Shown here in pieces: positions 1 to 7,180 of a DNA stretch of 18,537 nt (positions are counted from its first letter, which is position 1; every line of letters starts with the position of its first letter). A program made the translations under genes and the position numbers. This DNA comes from JBCBST01 sp039819115 (GTDB taxonomy: Bacteria > Bacteroidota > Rhodothermia > Balneolales > Balneolaceae), in contig JBCBST010000059.1 of the NCBI GenBank assembly GCA_039819115.1, forward strand, positions 1 through 18,537. The letters run 5' to 3'. The notes under the pieces were generated by a model. The model made no database searches. It was not told the origin of the DNA and was given only the letters and a program-made list of their open reading frames with translations.

Positions 1-354
1 AACCAGCATTCCAGGTTTATCCAGATTATGCTTGTGCATTACATGAGCCTTAATACTAATGGAAGTTTGGGAAGAAGAGATGGGTTCAACCCTTGGAGTC
101 TTTTCAGAAAACCGTTTTAGAATTCTTCCCGAAGGATCTGAACCGGAAACACCAATAAAATAGTAGTCGACATCGGTTTCCGGGTGATCAGTCAAATAAT
201 CAAAAATGTGGGAAAAAACCGCTTCTTCTATTTCACGCCTGTTTTCGATACTCAAATCATAGGGTTGGCCAATGAAATAGAATGCCCCAAAAATCCCTGT
301 AAATGAAAAAACCAGGATTAGAAAATTTTGTGCCCGGATGTTTTTATACCACAT
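1..354 (-). CDS. Hypothetical membrane-anchored protein, partial (C-terminus beyond left edge)
   Basis: I do not recognise this protein. Reading the minus strand from ATG at 354 gives 118 codons with no stop before the window edge, so the C-terminus is missing. The N-terminus (MWYKNIRAQNFLILVFSF) has basic residues followed by a hydrophobic segment at about residues 10-28, which fits an uncleaved signal anchor or signal peptide with the rest outside the cytoplasm. The soluble part contains DVDYYFIGVSGSDPSGRIL, then a Ser/Thr-rich stretch. The frame stays open upstream of 354, but this ATG immediately precedes the hydrophobic segment and leaves 65 bp after the stop of the neighbouring minus-strand gene, so it is the natural start. 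No clear Shine-Dalgarno is visible. Same strand and short gap suggest co-transcription with the 161-residue membrane protein upstream. Confidence 0.7.
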   Translation of the reverse strand, partial: MWYKNIRAQNFLILVFSFTGIFGAFYFIGQPYDLSIENRREIEEAVFSHIFDYLTDHPETDVDYYFIGVSGSDPSGRILKRFSEKTPRVEPISSSQTSISIKAHVMHKHNLDKPGMLV

Positions 355-419
355 GCCTGTATCAAATGTTGGTTTACATCTTATGATCTGATTAAAGGTC
401 TCGTAATGATGATAAATAG

Positions 420-905
420 TTAATGACTGAATTCCTCACGAAACCTGAACCACGTCCCCAGTTCCATATTTAAGGTTTCGTATAATTCATACACCTCAAC
501 GACTTCGTCCTGATCCCCTTTAGCAATGGTAATTGGTTTTGATGACGTCATCAGCTCAATGATCATCCATTCTTTTTTAGTGAGTCCCCCACCTGACAGC
601 ATATCTCCCTGACGGTTGGAAATGCGAATGTGTTCAACATCACCAAAAGAAAGCGTTCTCCGCCGTACCGGAAAATAATTAAAGATGCGCAGGTACTGAG
701 ACAATTCATACCGGTCGGTATTAAACCGAAATTCGTTACGGGTAAAGACCTTCACCAGAACCGCAGCAGCAAACATCCAGAGAATCAATGTGGTAAACAT
801 GCCGGCCAGCAGACAAAAAAAGAACACCAGGAAATCAATAAGGGTAAAACTGGCTTCTGTGGAAACCAGGAACTCGCCATCCTCAACTGAAATCTGATAC
901 CGCAT
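420..905 (-). CDS. Hypothetical membrane protein with PH-like cytoplasmic tail
   Basis: Protein of 161 residues, not recognised as a named family. A short polar N-terminus is followed by a hydrophobic stretch at about residues 20-53, long enough for one long or two closely spaced membrane segments. The rest is soluble and strand-rich: FRFNTDRYELSQY, then a basic RRR near residue 82, LSFGDVEHIRISNRQGD, and a C-terminal helix (DEVVEVYELYETLNMEL). This resembles membrane-anchored bacterial PH-like or YcxB/DUF304-type proteins in outline only; that assignment is inference. It lies 65 bp upstream of another membrane-anchored unknown on the same strand, so the two may form a unit. Upstream (906-970) is a short AT-rich region that could hold its promoter, but no convincing hexamer pair is at a sensible distance from the ATG. 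Confidence 0.75.
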   Translation of the reverse strand: MRYQISVEDGEFLVSTEASFTLIDFLVFFFCLLAGMFTTLILWMFAAAVLVKVFTRNEFRFNTDRYELSQYLRIFNYFPVRRRTLSFGDVEHIRISNRQGDMLSGGGLTKKEWMIIELMTSSKPITIAKGDQDEVVEVYELYETLNMELGTWFRFREEFSH

Positions 906-970
906 AGTGATGTATTTATGATGAATAACCTGTCTTTTTCAAAATAAAGCAAGGCGCTCATAACAAAGAA

Positions 971-994
971 GGCCCTTTCTTTCCAAAAAGGGCC
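971..994 (-). terminator. Hairpin terminator behind the DUF4382-like lipoprotein gene
   Basis: GGCCCTTT at 971-978 and AAAGGGCC at 987-994 form a perfect 8-bp stem with an 8-nt loop. Read on the minus strand, the stem is followed by TTCTTTGTT, a partly U-rich run. It lies 57 bp beyond the stop codon of the minus-strand gene ending at 1052 and ahead of the next minus-strand gene, where a terminator is expected. The imperfect U-tract keeps confidence moderate. Confidence 0.55.
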
Positions 995-1051
995 CTCCTA
1001 TCGTTGGTCTGTCTAAGGGTTGGTGCTAAGCACCAGCTTTAATCAGCCATT

Positions 1052-1795
1052 TTAATCGTCGTCTTCATCGTCATCGTACTCATCATCGTCGTAGTCATCT
1101 TCCCCATCGCGATCCGAATCCTCGAATACATCGAAGGAACGCTCTATTGCAGCTTCTATCCGGCTTTGGTTCGAAGCATCGGTAGGATCAAGAAGGGTGC
1201 CGTTACTCGTTTTGAACCAAGCCATGGGATCGATGCTTAGGGTGAGGTCTACAATACCGTCATCCATGACCTGGATCGGGCGGTCGAACTCTAATTCGAT
1301 TTCAAAATCCTCATCGGTTCGGAACAGAAAGGCCTGTCCTCGCAAGGTTCCCCGAACGATGATTGAGTATCCATCATCGGAATTGGCATCCGGAAGGAAA
1401 TCGGTATCACTTAATGTGGGGTGATCGTCACCTGAATCGATATCGAATTCAATCTCGTCGTATATGCCTGCTGGGATGTTCGACAATGCAATCTCTGATA
1501 CGGGAGCATTGGCATTTAGTGTAACAACCAGGGGACCGGTCTCAAACTCATCGTACATAGAGTCATCGTCGCGCTCAAATTCAATTTCGTCTACGAGTAG
1601 TTTTACCTCACTAATCACTAACGAATCGGATTGAACAGCTTTTTGTAATGTATTTGAAGTGGCTAATGTGGCGTTTAACCGAAGTTGTGGCCCATCTGCC
1701 GAGGTGGAAGATGTACTGTTGCTGCTGCATCCTGCAAACAGGACAAGAGCAAGTAAAGCAAGACTGGTTGGTAGTGGTAACGTTAGATTTCTCAT
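1052..1795 (-). CDS. DUF4382-like lipoprotein with calcium-repeat-like acidic tail
   Basis: Protein of 247 residues. Residues 1-23 form a lipoprotein signal ending in LFAGC, with Cys23 the likely lipidated residue; a Ser/Thr/Asn linker follows. The body (about 35-215) has alternating strands with VISEVKLLVDEIEF, SEIALSNIPAGIYDEIEFDID, FRTDEDFEIELEFDRPIQV and LTLSIDPMAWF. That layout matches DUF4382-type surface lipoproteins of Bacteroidota, which are of unknown function; the family call is from pattern memory. The end is remarkable: residues 226-234 (DSDRDGEDD) fit the DxDxDGxxD calcium-loop pattern of thrombospondin type 3 repeats, and the last 13 residues are almost all Asp/Glu with two Tyr. 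A surface-exposed, cation-binding role is inference. It stands alone between a terminator and a 458-bp gene-free region. Confidence 0.85.
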   Translation of the reverse strand: MRNLTLPLPTSLALLALVLFAGCSSNSTSSTSADGPQLRLNATLATSNTLQKAVQSDSLVISEVKLLVDEIEFERDDDSMYDEFETGPLVVTLNANAPVSEIALSNIPAGIYDEIEFDIDSGDDHPTLSDTDFLPDANSDDGYSIIVRGTLRGQAFLFRTDEDFEIELEFDRPIQVMDDGIVDLTLSIDPMAWFKTSNGTLLDPTDASNQSRIEAAIERSFDVFEDSDRDGEDDYDDDEYDDDEDDD

Positions 1796-2021
1796 GACAA
1801 AGTAGGTTTGTGGTTTAAGTTGTTACTATTAAAACACGCACCCTCCGATTTACCCTACCCTCTTTTCAAAAAAAATGTATTCTTTTTTACGGGGAACATG
1901 TAGCGCTAACAAAGCGATATGATTGGTCGGCTCGCATAGACTGTATACCCATAGCACAGCCCATTCAGATTTCGGGCTATTAAGCTGAATAAAAACAAAT
2001 AGGGCTTACTCAAAAATACTT

Positions 2022-2042
2022 GTACTGAATTCATTTCAGTAC
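2022..2042. repeat. Short inverted repeat (8-bp arms)
   Basis: GTACTGAA at 2022-2029 and TTCAGTAC at 2035-2042 are perfectly complementary with a 5-nt spacer. This is either an operator-type dyad or a small hairpin in the gene-free region upstream of the DUF4382-like lipoprotein. No U-tract follows on either strand, so I do not call it a terminator. Confidence 0.5.
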
Positions 2043-2130
2043 CTGTGCTGAACCTTATGGCAAACACCCAACCCGGCCTTAGAATGTTGGCCGAATAGGT
2101 GAACCCATGTTTGAGCGTGCCCAAAACTAG

Positions 2131-2202
2131 CGCAAGCGTTCACTTGTGCTTTTTCACAGTATTAGTGCGTGCTAATACATCTGGCACAAGCGGACGCTTG
2201 CG
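2131..2202. repeat. Nested palindromic REP/BIME-like intergenic element
   Basis: The outer arms, CGCAAGCGTTCACTTGTGC (2131-2149) and GCACAAGCGGACGCTTGCG (2184-2202), pair at 17 of 19 positions; on the plus strand one mismatch is a G-U wobble. Inside lies a second perfect hairpin, GTATTAG (2159-2165) with CTAATAC (2172-2178) and a 6-nt loop. Either strand can therefore fold into a long stem topped by a small hairpin. The architecture is that of a repetitive extragenic palindrome pair or a short MITE. It sits 51 bp beyond the stop of the carboxylase gene and may also end its transcript. No transposase lies in the window. Confidence 0.65.
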
Positions 2203-2221
2203 TCAGTGAAGGCTCTAAAGA

Positions 2222-2244
2222 TGATCATGATCACTTATTAAGTG
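2222..2244. repeat. Two adjacent palindromes just after the carboxylase gene
   Basis: TGATCATGATCA (2222-2233) is a perfect 12-bp palindrome made of two TGATCA units, and CACTTATTAAGTG (2232-2244) is a perfect odd palindrome overlapping it by two bases. They lie 9 bp past the stop codon of the minus-strand carboxylase gene. Function is unknown; a protein-binding site or part of the transcript end are both possible. Confidence 0.45.
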
Positions 2245-2253
2245 TGCATTCCG

Positions 2254-3885
2254 TTAAACCTGTATGACTCCGGTTTTAAACTCGGGGATAACCGGGTTCA
2301 GATTGGCAACCTCAATGGCTCTGGAAATCCTCGATCGTGTTTCGTCAGGTTGAATGATTTCATCCACCCAAAGCCGGGCCGCGGCATACCGCACGTCGGT
2401 TTGTTTGTTATATCGGTCTGTGATTTCCTTCATAAGCTGGGCTTGTTGCTCTTCCGATACTTCTTCTCCTTTCTTCTTCATAGCTGCAACCTGAATCTGA
2501 AGCAGTGTTTTAGCCGCCGAAGCTCCACTCATGACCGCAATATTTGCCGTAGGCCAGGCATACATAAACCGGGGATCGTAGGCACGACCGCACATGGCAT
2601 AGTTACCTGCTCCATAACTGTTCCCCACTACGACGGTAAACTTGGGCACGGTAGAATTACTCATAGCATTCACCATTTTTGCCCCATCTTTAATAATGCC
2701 TCCATGTTCACTTCGTTTGCCAATCATGAACCCGGTTACGTCTTGTAAAAAGAGCAACGGTATCTTCTTTTGATTACAATTCAGGATAAAACGAGCGGCT
2801 TTATCGGCACTATCGCTGTAGATAACACCCCCGATATGCATTTCCCCACTCTTTGTTTTCGAGATGGTTCGTTGGTTCGCCACTATTCCCACACTCCATC
2901 CGTCAATGCGCGCATAACCGGTAATGATGGTATTACCATATCCTTTTTTGAACTCGGTAAACGAATCTTCATCAATAATACACTTCATCAATTCGTGCAT
3001 ATCGTAAGGTGAAGTTCGGGACTCAGGTAAAATATCGGCAATTTTGTTTGCATCCAGTTCAGGGGCTTTGGGTTCGGCTCGATTAAACCCTGCCGTCTGA
3101 AATGGCCCCATCTTGGCAACAAGATCACGAATGGTTTCCAGACACTGCTCATCATTCTCCATTTTGTAATCAGTGACTCCGCTGATTTCCGTATGAGTGG
3201 TTGCACCACCGAGGGTTTCATTATCCACGTTTTCGCCAATGGCAGCCTTTACCAGATAGCTACCGGCCAGAAACACACTACCCGTACCATCCACAATCAG
3301 GGCTTCATCGCTCATAATGGGTAGATAGGCACCTCCAGCAACGCAACTGCCCATGATAGCTGCAATCTGCGGAATCCCTTTGGCAGAGATAACGGCATTA
3401 TTCCGGAACATTCTTCCAAAATGATCTTTATCGGGAAAAATCTGGTCCTGCATAGGCAGATATACACCGGCAGAATCAACCAGGTAAATCAGTGGCAGAT
3501 GGTTTTCTATGGCAATTTCCTGTGCCCGAAGGTTCTTCTTTGCCGTAATCGGAAACCAGGCACCAGCTTTCACGGTGGCATCGTTTGCGACAATCATACA
3601 CAACCTACCGCTCACTTTCCCAATACCGGTAACGACTCCACCTGCCGGGCACCCTCCTTCCTGTTCATACATTTCGTAACCGGCCCATAGCCCCAATTCC
3701 TGAAAATCACTTCCCTCATCCGTTACCCTGTCAATACGTTCTCTTGCGGTTAGTTTCCCCTTACTGTGTTCTTTTTCTATTCGTTGTTGGCCTCCACCGG
3801 CTTTTATTCGATCGGTTTGTTCCGTCAGGTTCTCGGTAAGTTCTTGCATCCAATGCTTGGTAGCGCTTCCAGGTTCAATGCTCAT
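2254..3885 (-). CDS. Acyl-CoA carboxylase beta subunit (methylcrotonyl-/propionyl-CoA carboxylase type)
   Basis: Carboxyltransferase subunit of a biotin-dependent acyl-CoA carboxylase, which moves carboxyl from biotin to an acyl-CoA in the cytoplasm. The crotonase-like N and C domains are both visible: KGKLTARERIDRVTDEGS and GCPAGGVVTGIGKVSGR early, then MGSCVAGGAYLPIMSDEAL, GTGSVFLAGSYLVKAAIGE and TLGGATTHTEISGVTDY. The C half carries GVIYSDSADKAARFI, FLQDVTGFMIG and GNSYGAGNYAMCGRAYDPRF. The LVKAAIGE...LGGATTHTEISG region is most like methylcrotonyl-CoA carboxylase beta, so leucine catabolism is the best guess, but substrate cannot be fixed here. I use ATG at 3885 (543 residues, usual for the family); an ATG at 3993 would add 36 residues that look unlike the family and swallow the divergent promoter space. 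No biotin carboxylase/BCCP partner is adjacent. Confidence 0.93.
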   Translation of the reverse strand: MSIEPGSATKHWMQELTENLTEQTDRIKAGGGQQRIEKEHSKGKLTARERIDRVTDEGSDFQELGLWAGYEMYEQEGGCPAGGVVTGIGKVSGRLCMIVANDATVKAGAWFPITAKKNLRAQEIAIENHLPLIYLVDSAGVYLPMQDQIFPDKDHFGRMFRNNAVISAKGIPQIAAIMGSCVAGGAYLPIMSDEALIVDGTGSVFLAGSYLVKAAIGENVDNETLGGATTHTEISGVTDYKMENDEQCLETIRDLVAKMGPFQTAGFNRAEPKAPELDANKIADILPESRTSPYDMHELMKCIIDEDSFTEFKKGYGNTIITGYARIDGWSVGIVANQRTISKTKSGEMHIGGVIYSDSADKAARFILNCNQKKIPLLFLQDVTGFMIGKRSEHGGIIKDGAKMVNAMSNSTVPKFTVVVGNSYGAGNYAMCGRAYDPRFMYAWPTANIAVMSGASAAKTLLQIQVAAMKKKGEEVSEEQQAQLMKEITDRYNKQTDVRYAAARLWVDEIIQPDETRSRISRAIEVANLNPVIPEFKTGVIQV

Positions 3886-3907
3886 GAAGGGAATTTTGTG
3901 TTTTGGA

Positions 3908-3936
3908 ATAATAGTTACGTCTTCGATTGCGTTGAA
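3908..3936 (-). promoter_or_regulatory. Possible promoter of the carboxylase beta-subunit gene
   Basis: On the minus strand TTCAAC (3936-3931) and TATTAT (3913-3908) are separated by 17 bp. The -10-like box matches 5 of 6 consensus bases, the -35-like box only 3 of 6. It would start transcription about 15 bp before the ATG at 3885. The assignment is weak and relies on position. Confidence 0.25.
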
Positions 3937-3998
3937 AATAGGCATTTTAACCAATTCAGAAACTGCGATATTACAGGCTCTTACAAATCCCATTGCTT

Positions 3999-5378
3999 AT
4001 GAACTTACGTTTGGTGGTAACTTTTCTATTCGTTGTTTTCCCTGCTGTGCTTTCGGCTCAGGACGATGAATACCTGGCCCTGATCAATCGGGCACTAATC
4101 CCCCAGAGTTATTTCGACAATCTTATTATCCCTCCTGTTGATGGTGAAGATGCCCAGGTGGCTATCATCTTCCGCATGGATAACAACTTTGTTCCCTTCC
4201 AAAAACTGAATATCGATGATGAAATCATGGCTCCGAATGGAGAGGAGTTTTATTCCATCGTGCGATTAAATTCTGAGATTTTTGAGGGAAAGTTTGAACG
4301 CGGTCGAAACCGGAATATTCCAAACGAACCTGCCTCAAGAGATGCATGGAGCGACACCCTGTTTGCAGCTTCATTCGAGGAAACGAAAAGTTCGAAAAAA
4401 TATACCCCCGGCAAGCTGGTCACTTCCCTTAAACCCGGTACATACAATTATGTATTACAGCTTAGTTTGCTGGAGAATACAAACGAACGCCGTTCACAAC
4501 GGCAAAATATTGTAATCCCGGATTTTGAAGAAAAGCGCACCGGAGAGGTGTACCTGGTTAAATCGGTACAGAACGATGTTCTTACCCTTACAAATATGGG
4601 AGAGCGGGTACGCTTTGGAGAAGATTTTTATGCCCTCATCAGAATCCCGGAATATGAAGAAGATGCCTCGTATGAAGTGGTGATCAACCGGGCGCAGACA
4701 CGGAGAAAAGACACGTTAGATATTGGACAGATCAAAACCGTTTCCGTGGATGCAGAAAATATCTTTACAAATTCAAGTCTTTCCATAACGGATGATACCG
4801 AACCCGCTCTGCGGTTACATAAGGACAAAGGTACATACACCTACGCCCTCGTTTCTATTCCTCACAGTGAGCTGGAAAGCTCTATATACCGACTTCGATT
4901 GAGCAGAGTGGGTGATGAACGCCCTCTGGCCCGCCGCCTCTTCCGTTCGTATTGGCAAGATATGCCGGCTAGCTTGTTGAGTCTGAAGGTGGCACAAAAC
5001 ATGCTTAGGTTTATCATCCCAAAAGATCAGATAAAGGCATTGAGACAAGGAAATACGAGCGAACAAGAGCAAAAATTCAGACAGTTTTGGAAAGCCAAAG
5101 ACCCTACTCCCACTACGGTGTATAATGAGCTGATGGCTGAATACTACCGTAGAATAGACTATGCATTTAAGGAATTTGGAACTCGCCAAAACCTGTATGG
5201 TTTTGACAGCGATCAGGGAGAAATCTATATCAAGTACGGTCCTCCGGATTCAAGAGAACGGTTGTTCCCAACTTCAGGGACCGTCCGTGAAATCTGGGCC
5301 TATGGAAACCGGGAGTTTGTATTTGAACGAGGCTCCGGGTTCGGAGACTTTATCCTGTTAGGTAAGCAAAGCGATTAG
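3999..5378 (+). CDS. GWxTD domain-containing secreted protein
   Basis: Protein of 459 residues from the ATG at 3999; a TTG six bases earlier is in frame but less likely. Residues 1-20 form a signal peptide (hydrophobic, ending VLSA before Gln21), so the protein is exported. The middle 300 residues are strand-rich with no motif I know. The C-terminus carries the GWxTD domain: WKAKDPTPTTVYNELMAEYY near residues 364-383, GFDSDQGEIYIKYGPPDSRE near 400-420, and EIWAYGNREFVFE then GFGDFILLG. The name-giving motif is degenerate (GFDSD rather than GW.TD). The family is common in Bacteroidota and relatives and has no established function. It is divergent from the carboxylase gene (113 bp apart) and 36 bp ahead of pdxA, so it may lead the pdxA cluster's transcript. 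Confidence 0.9.
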   Translation: MNLRLVVTFLFVVFPAVLSAQDDEYLALINRALIPQSYFDNLIIPPVDGEDAQVAIIFRMDNNFVPFQKLNIDDEIMAPNGEEFYSIVRLNSEIFEGKFERGRNRNIPNEPASRDAWSDTLFAASFEETKSSKKYTPGKLVTSLKPGTYNYVLQLSLLENTNERRSQRQNIVIPDFEEKRTGEVYLVKSVQNDVLTLTNMGERVRFGEDFYALIRIPEYEEDASYEVVINRAQTRRKDTLDIGQIKTVSVDAENIFTNSSLSITDDTEPALRLHKDKGTYTYALVSIPHSELESSIYRLRLSRVGDERPLARRLFRSYWQDMPASLLSLKVAQNMLRFIIPKDQIKALRQGNTSEQEQKFRQFWKAKDPTPTTVYNELMAEYYRRIDYAFKEFGTRQNLYGFDSDQGEIYIKYGPPDSRERLFPTSGTVREIWAYGNREFVFERGSGFGDFILLGKQSD

Positions 5379-5414
5379 AACTCCATCTGGTTCATTTAAA
5401 TCTTATCTTCGAGT

Positions 5415-6407
5415 GTGAGCACTACATTCGTACCCAACATAGGGATTAGTATAGGAGATCCGGACGGAATAGGCCCTGAGGTTATTATTAAAACCCTGGC
5501 CTCATGTGATCTGAACCGATCCATTCCGGTTGTTTTTTCGCCAGCTTCAGTTCTCGAATACTACACCCATCAGACCGGACTCACTATCCCACTAAAAAGA
5601 GCTGATTCATTAGATGAACTGACTCCGGGTGCTATTTACTATTATCCCGCTGATACAAAATGGACCCCGGGAATCCTTGACCCTCATATTTCCGGAGCTC
5701 TGGCTATGGAGTCCATCATCCAGGCAACGGATGCCGCTATACAGAACAAGACCCATGCTCTGGTTACAGCTCCCATTTCAAAGGAAGTAGTGAATAAAGC
5801 TGGATTTCATATCCCCGGGCATACCGAGTTTTTAGCGGACAAGACAGATGCAGACCGCGTTGTGATGATGCTCGTTAGTGATGCGTTAAGAGTGGCTCTT
5901 CAAACCGTTCATATCCCGTTACAGGATGTAGCCCGTGCCCTTTCTACTTCGGAAGTATTCGCGAACCTCGAAGTGATTCACGAGTCCCTGATTCAGGATT
6001 TTGGTATTAAGCAGCCAAAGATTGCCATGCTCGGGTTAAACCCACATGCCAGTGATGGCGGACTCATGGGAATACAGGAACAATCCATATTAGAACCGGC
6101 ATTGCAGCAGGCAAACCAAAATGGTATGCACGTGTTTGGGCCATTTGCTGCAGATGGTTTCTTTGGTCAACGATCGTACACCCGATATGACGCCGTGTTG
6201 GCCATGTACCACGACCAGGGACTTGCCCCCTTTAAGCTCCTGTCGTTCGGAAACGGCGTTAATTTCACGGCCGGACTCCCTGTTATACGTACCTCTCCCG
6301 ACCACGGTACGGCCTTTGATATTGCTGGTACCGGTACCGCGGACCCCTCTTCTTTTACCCAGGCTTACCAACTGGCCGTAGAACTTGCCATTTCCAGAGC
6401 ATCATGA
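5415..6407 (+). CDS. pdxA: 4-hydroxythreonine-4-phosphate dehydrogenase PdxA
   Basis: NAD-dependent oxidation of 4-phosphohydroxy-threonine in the DXP-dependent pyridoxal phosphate pathway; cytoplasmic. The 330-residue length is typical. Signature segments are GISIGDPDGIGPEV (10-23), TAPISKEVVNKAGF (118-131) with HTE at 136-138, GLNPHASDGG (207-216), YDAVLAMYHDQGLAPFK (258-274) and the closing NFTAGLPVIRTSPDHGTAFD. His166, His211 and His266 fall at the same numbers as the metal-binding histidines of the E. coli enzyme. After GLNPHA the usual Gly-Glu is Ser-Asp, a mild deviation. Translation starts at GTG 5415; there is no in-frame ATG nearby and no strong Shine-Dalgarno. Its stop overlaps the next ATG (ATGA at 6404), indicating translational coupling with the methyltransferase. 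Confidence 0.97.
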   Translation: MSTTFVPNIGISIGDPDGIGPEVIIKTLASCDLNRSIPVVFSPASVLEYYTHQTGLTIPLKRADSLDELTPGAIYYYPADTKWTPGILDPHISGALAMESIIQATDAAIQNKTHALVTAPISKEVVNKAGFHIPGHTEFLADKTDADRVVMMLVSDALRVALQTVHIPLQDVARALSTSEVFANLEVIHESLIQDFGIKQPKIAMLGLNPHASDGGLMGIQEQSILEPALQQANQNGMHVFGPFAADGFFGQRSYTRYDAVLAMYHDQGLAPFKLLSFGNGVNFTAGLPVIRTSPDHGTAFDIAGTGTADPSSFTQAYQLAVELAISRAS

Positions 6408-7180
6408 ACCACCAGGCCGAACCATATACCAAACTTGCCCCCCTGTACGATACCCTGATGCAGGATGTGGATTATGAGAGCTGGGCAGATTACCTGGATG
6501 AAATCATCCAGACGCATCACCCGGATGCCTATGCTGTACTTGAACTCGCCTGTGGTACCGGAAACCTGGCATTATCCCTATCCGAGCTAGAAACGTATCG
6601 CATTACGGCCAGCGATGGCTCTCCGGAGATGATGAACATAGCGGCTCAACGGTTCGAAGCTGCCGATGATTTCATTCGTCCCCTGGTTCTTAATTTTCTG
6701 ACCCTGAATCTGGATGAACGTTTTGATGTTATATTTACCCTCTTCGACAGTGTAAACTACCTGCACAGTGACCAGGACATTCAGCGTTTTCTGGATCAGA
6801 CACTCCGGGTACTTAAACCGGGAGGATTATTGATTTTTGATTTCTCTACTCCAAAGAATTCGCTGGAATCGGTAGACTATCTGAACAATGATTATGGCAC
6901 CTCGGGGTTGCTGCGATTTCAGAGAAGCAGTAGATACGATACCAAAGAAGGCTATCACTATAATGAATTCATTATTGAAGAATTAAACGACGAGGGATCC
7001 ATTACGGGTACGTTTTCCGAAGTACATCGCCAGAAAGCATATACGCTGGAACATATGTTGTCAATTGTGGAACAAACACCCTATCATCGTCTAGCCAGTT
7101 ACGAGGATTTTGAACTTGAACCGGCTACTGAACACAGTACTCGAGTAACCATGGTTTTACAATGTCAGACGCTGCCGTAA
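6404..7180 (+). CDS. Class I SAM-dependent methyltransferase
   Basis: Protein of 258 residues with a Rossmann-type methyltransferase domain. The N-terminal PYTKLAPLYDTLMQDVDYESW is typical of small-molecule methyltransferases of this group. Motif I is VLELACGTGN (45-54); an acidic residue (Asp71 in TASDGSPEMM) follows at the end of strand 2; FDVIFTLFDSVNYL is motif IV-like; LRVLKPGGLLIFDFSTP is the post-I/motif VI region. A C-terminal half with an internal strand-rich insert (RYDTKEGYHYNEFIIEE) is usual for family members annotated simply as class I methyltransferases. The substrate is unknown. It is coupled to pdxA by an ATGA overlap and overlaps the downstream ftsE by 19 bp, so the three are very likely made from one transcript. 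Confidence 0.9.
   Translation: MNHQAEPYTKLAPLYDTLMQDVDYESWADYLDEIIQTHHPDAYAVLELACGTGNLALSLSELETYRITASDGSPEMMNIAAQRFEAADDFIRPLVLNFLTLNLDERFDVIFTLFDSVNYLHSDQDIQRFLDQTLRVLKPGGLLIFDFSTPKNSLESVDYLNNDYGTSGLLRFQRSSRYDTKEGYHYNEFIIEELNDEGSITGTFSEVHRQKAYTLEHMLSIVEQTPYHRLASYEDFELEPATEHSTRVTMVLQCQTLP

Larger units (their letters stand above)
1796..2253. other. Gene-free region rich in inverted repeats
   Basis: These 458 bp between the DUF4382-like gene and the carboxylase gene contain no open reading frame I can support. The DUF4382-like promoter should lie near its right-hand flank (about 1800-1880), where there is an AT-rich tract with TTTTTTTTGAAAAG on the minus strand, but I cannot place a -35/-10 pair. 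The rest holds a GTACTGAA/TTCAGTAC inverted repeat (2022-2042), a small AGCCC/GGGCT stem (1958-1978), the large nested palindrome at 2131-2202, and two palindromes at 2222-2244. Confidence 0.7.

Noticed and set aside
1906..2124. 72-codon minus-strand reading frame in the gene-free region
   Set aside because: No recognisable motif, Cys/aromatic-rich random-looking composition, no ribosome-binding site, and it lies among inverted repeats.
2242..2748. 168-codon plus-strand frame
   Set aside because: Antisense shadow of the well-supported carboxylase gene, with low-complexity His/Cys-rich translation.
3886..3993. 36-residue N-terminal extension of the carboxylase
   Set aside because: Not like family N-termini, and it occupies the divergent promoter space; the ATG at 3885 is preferred.
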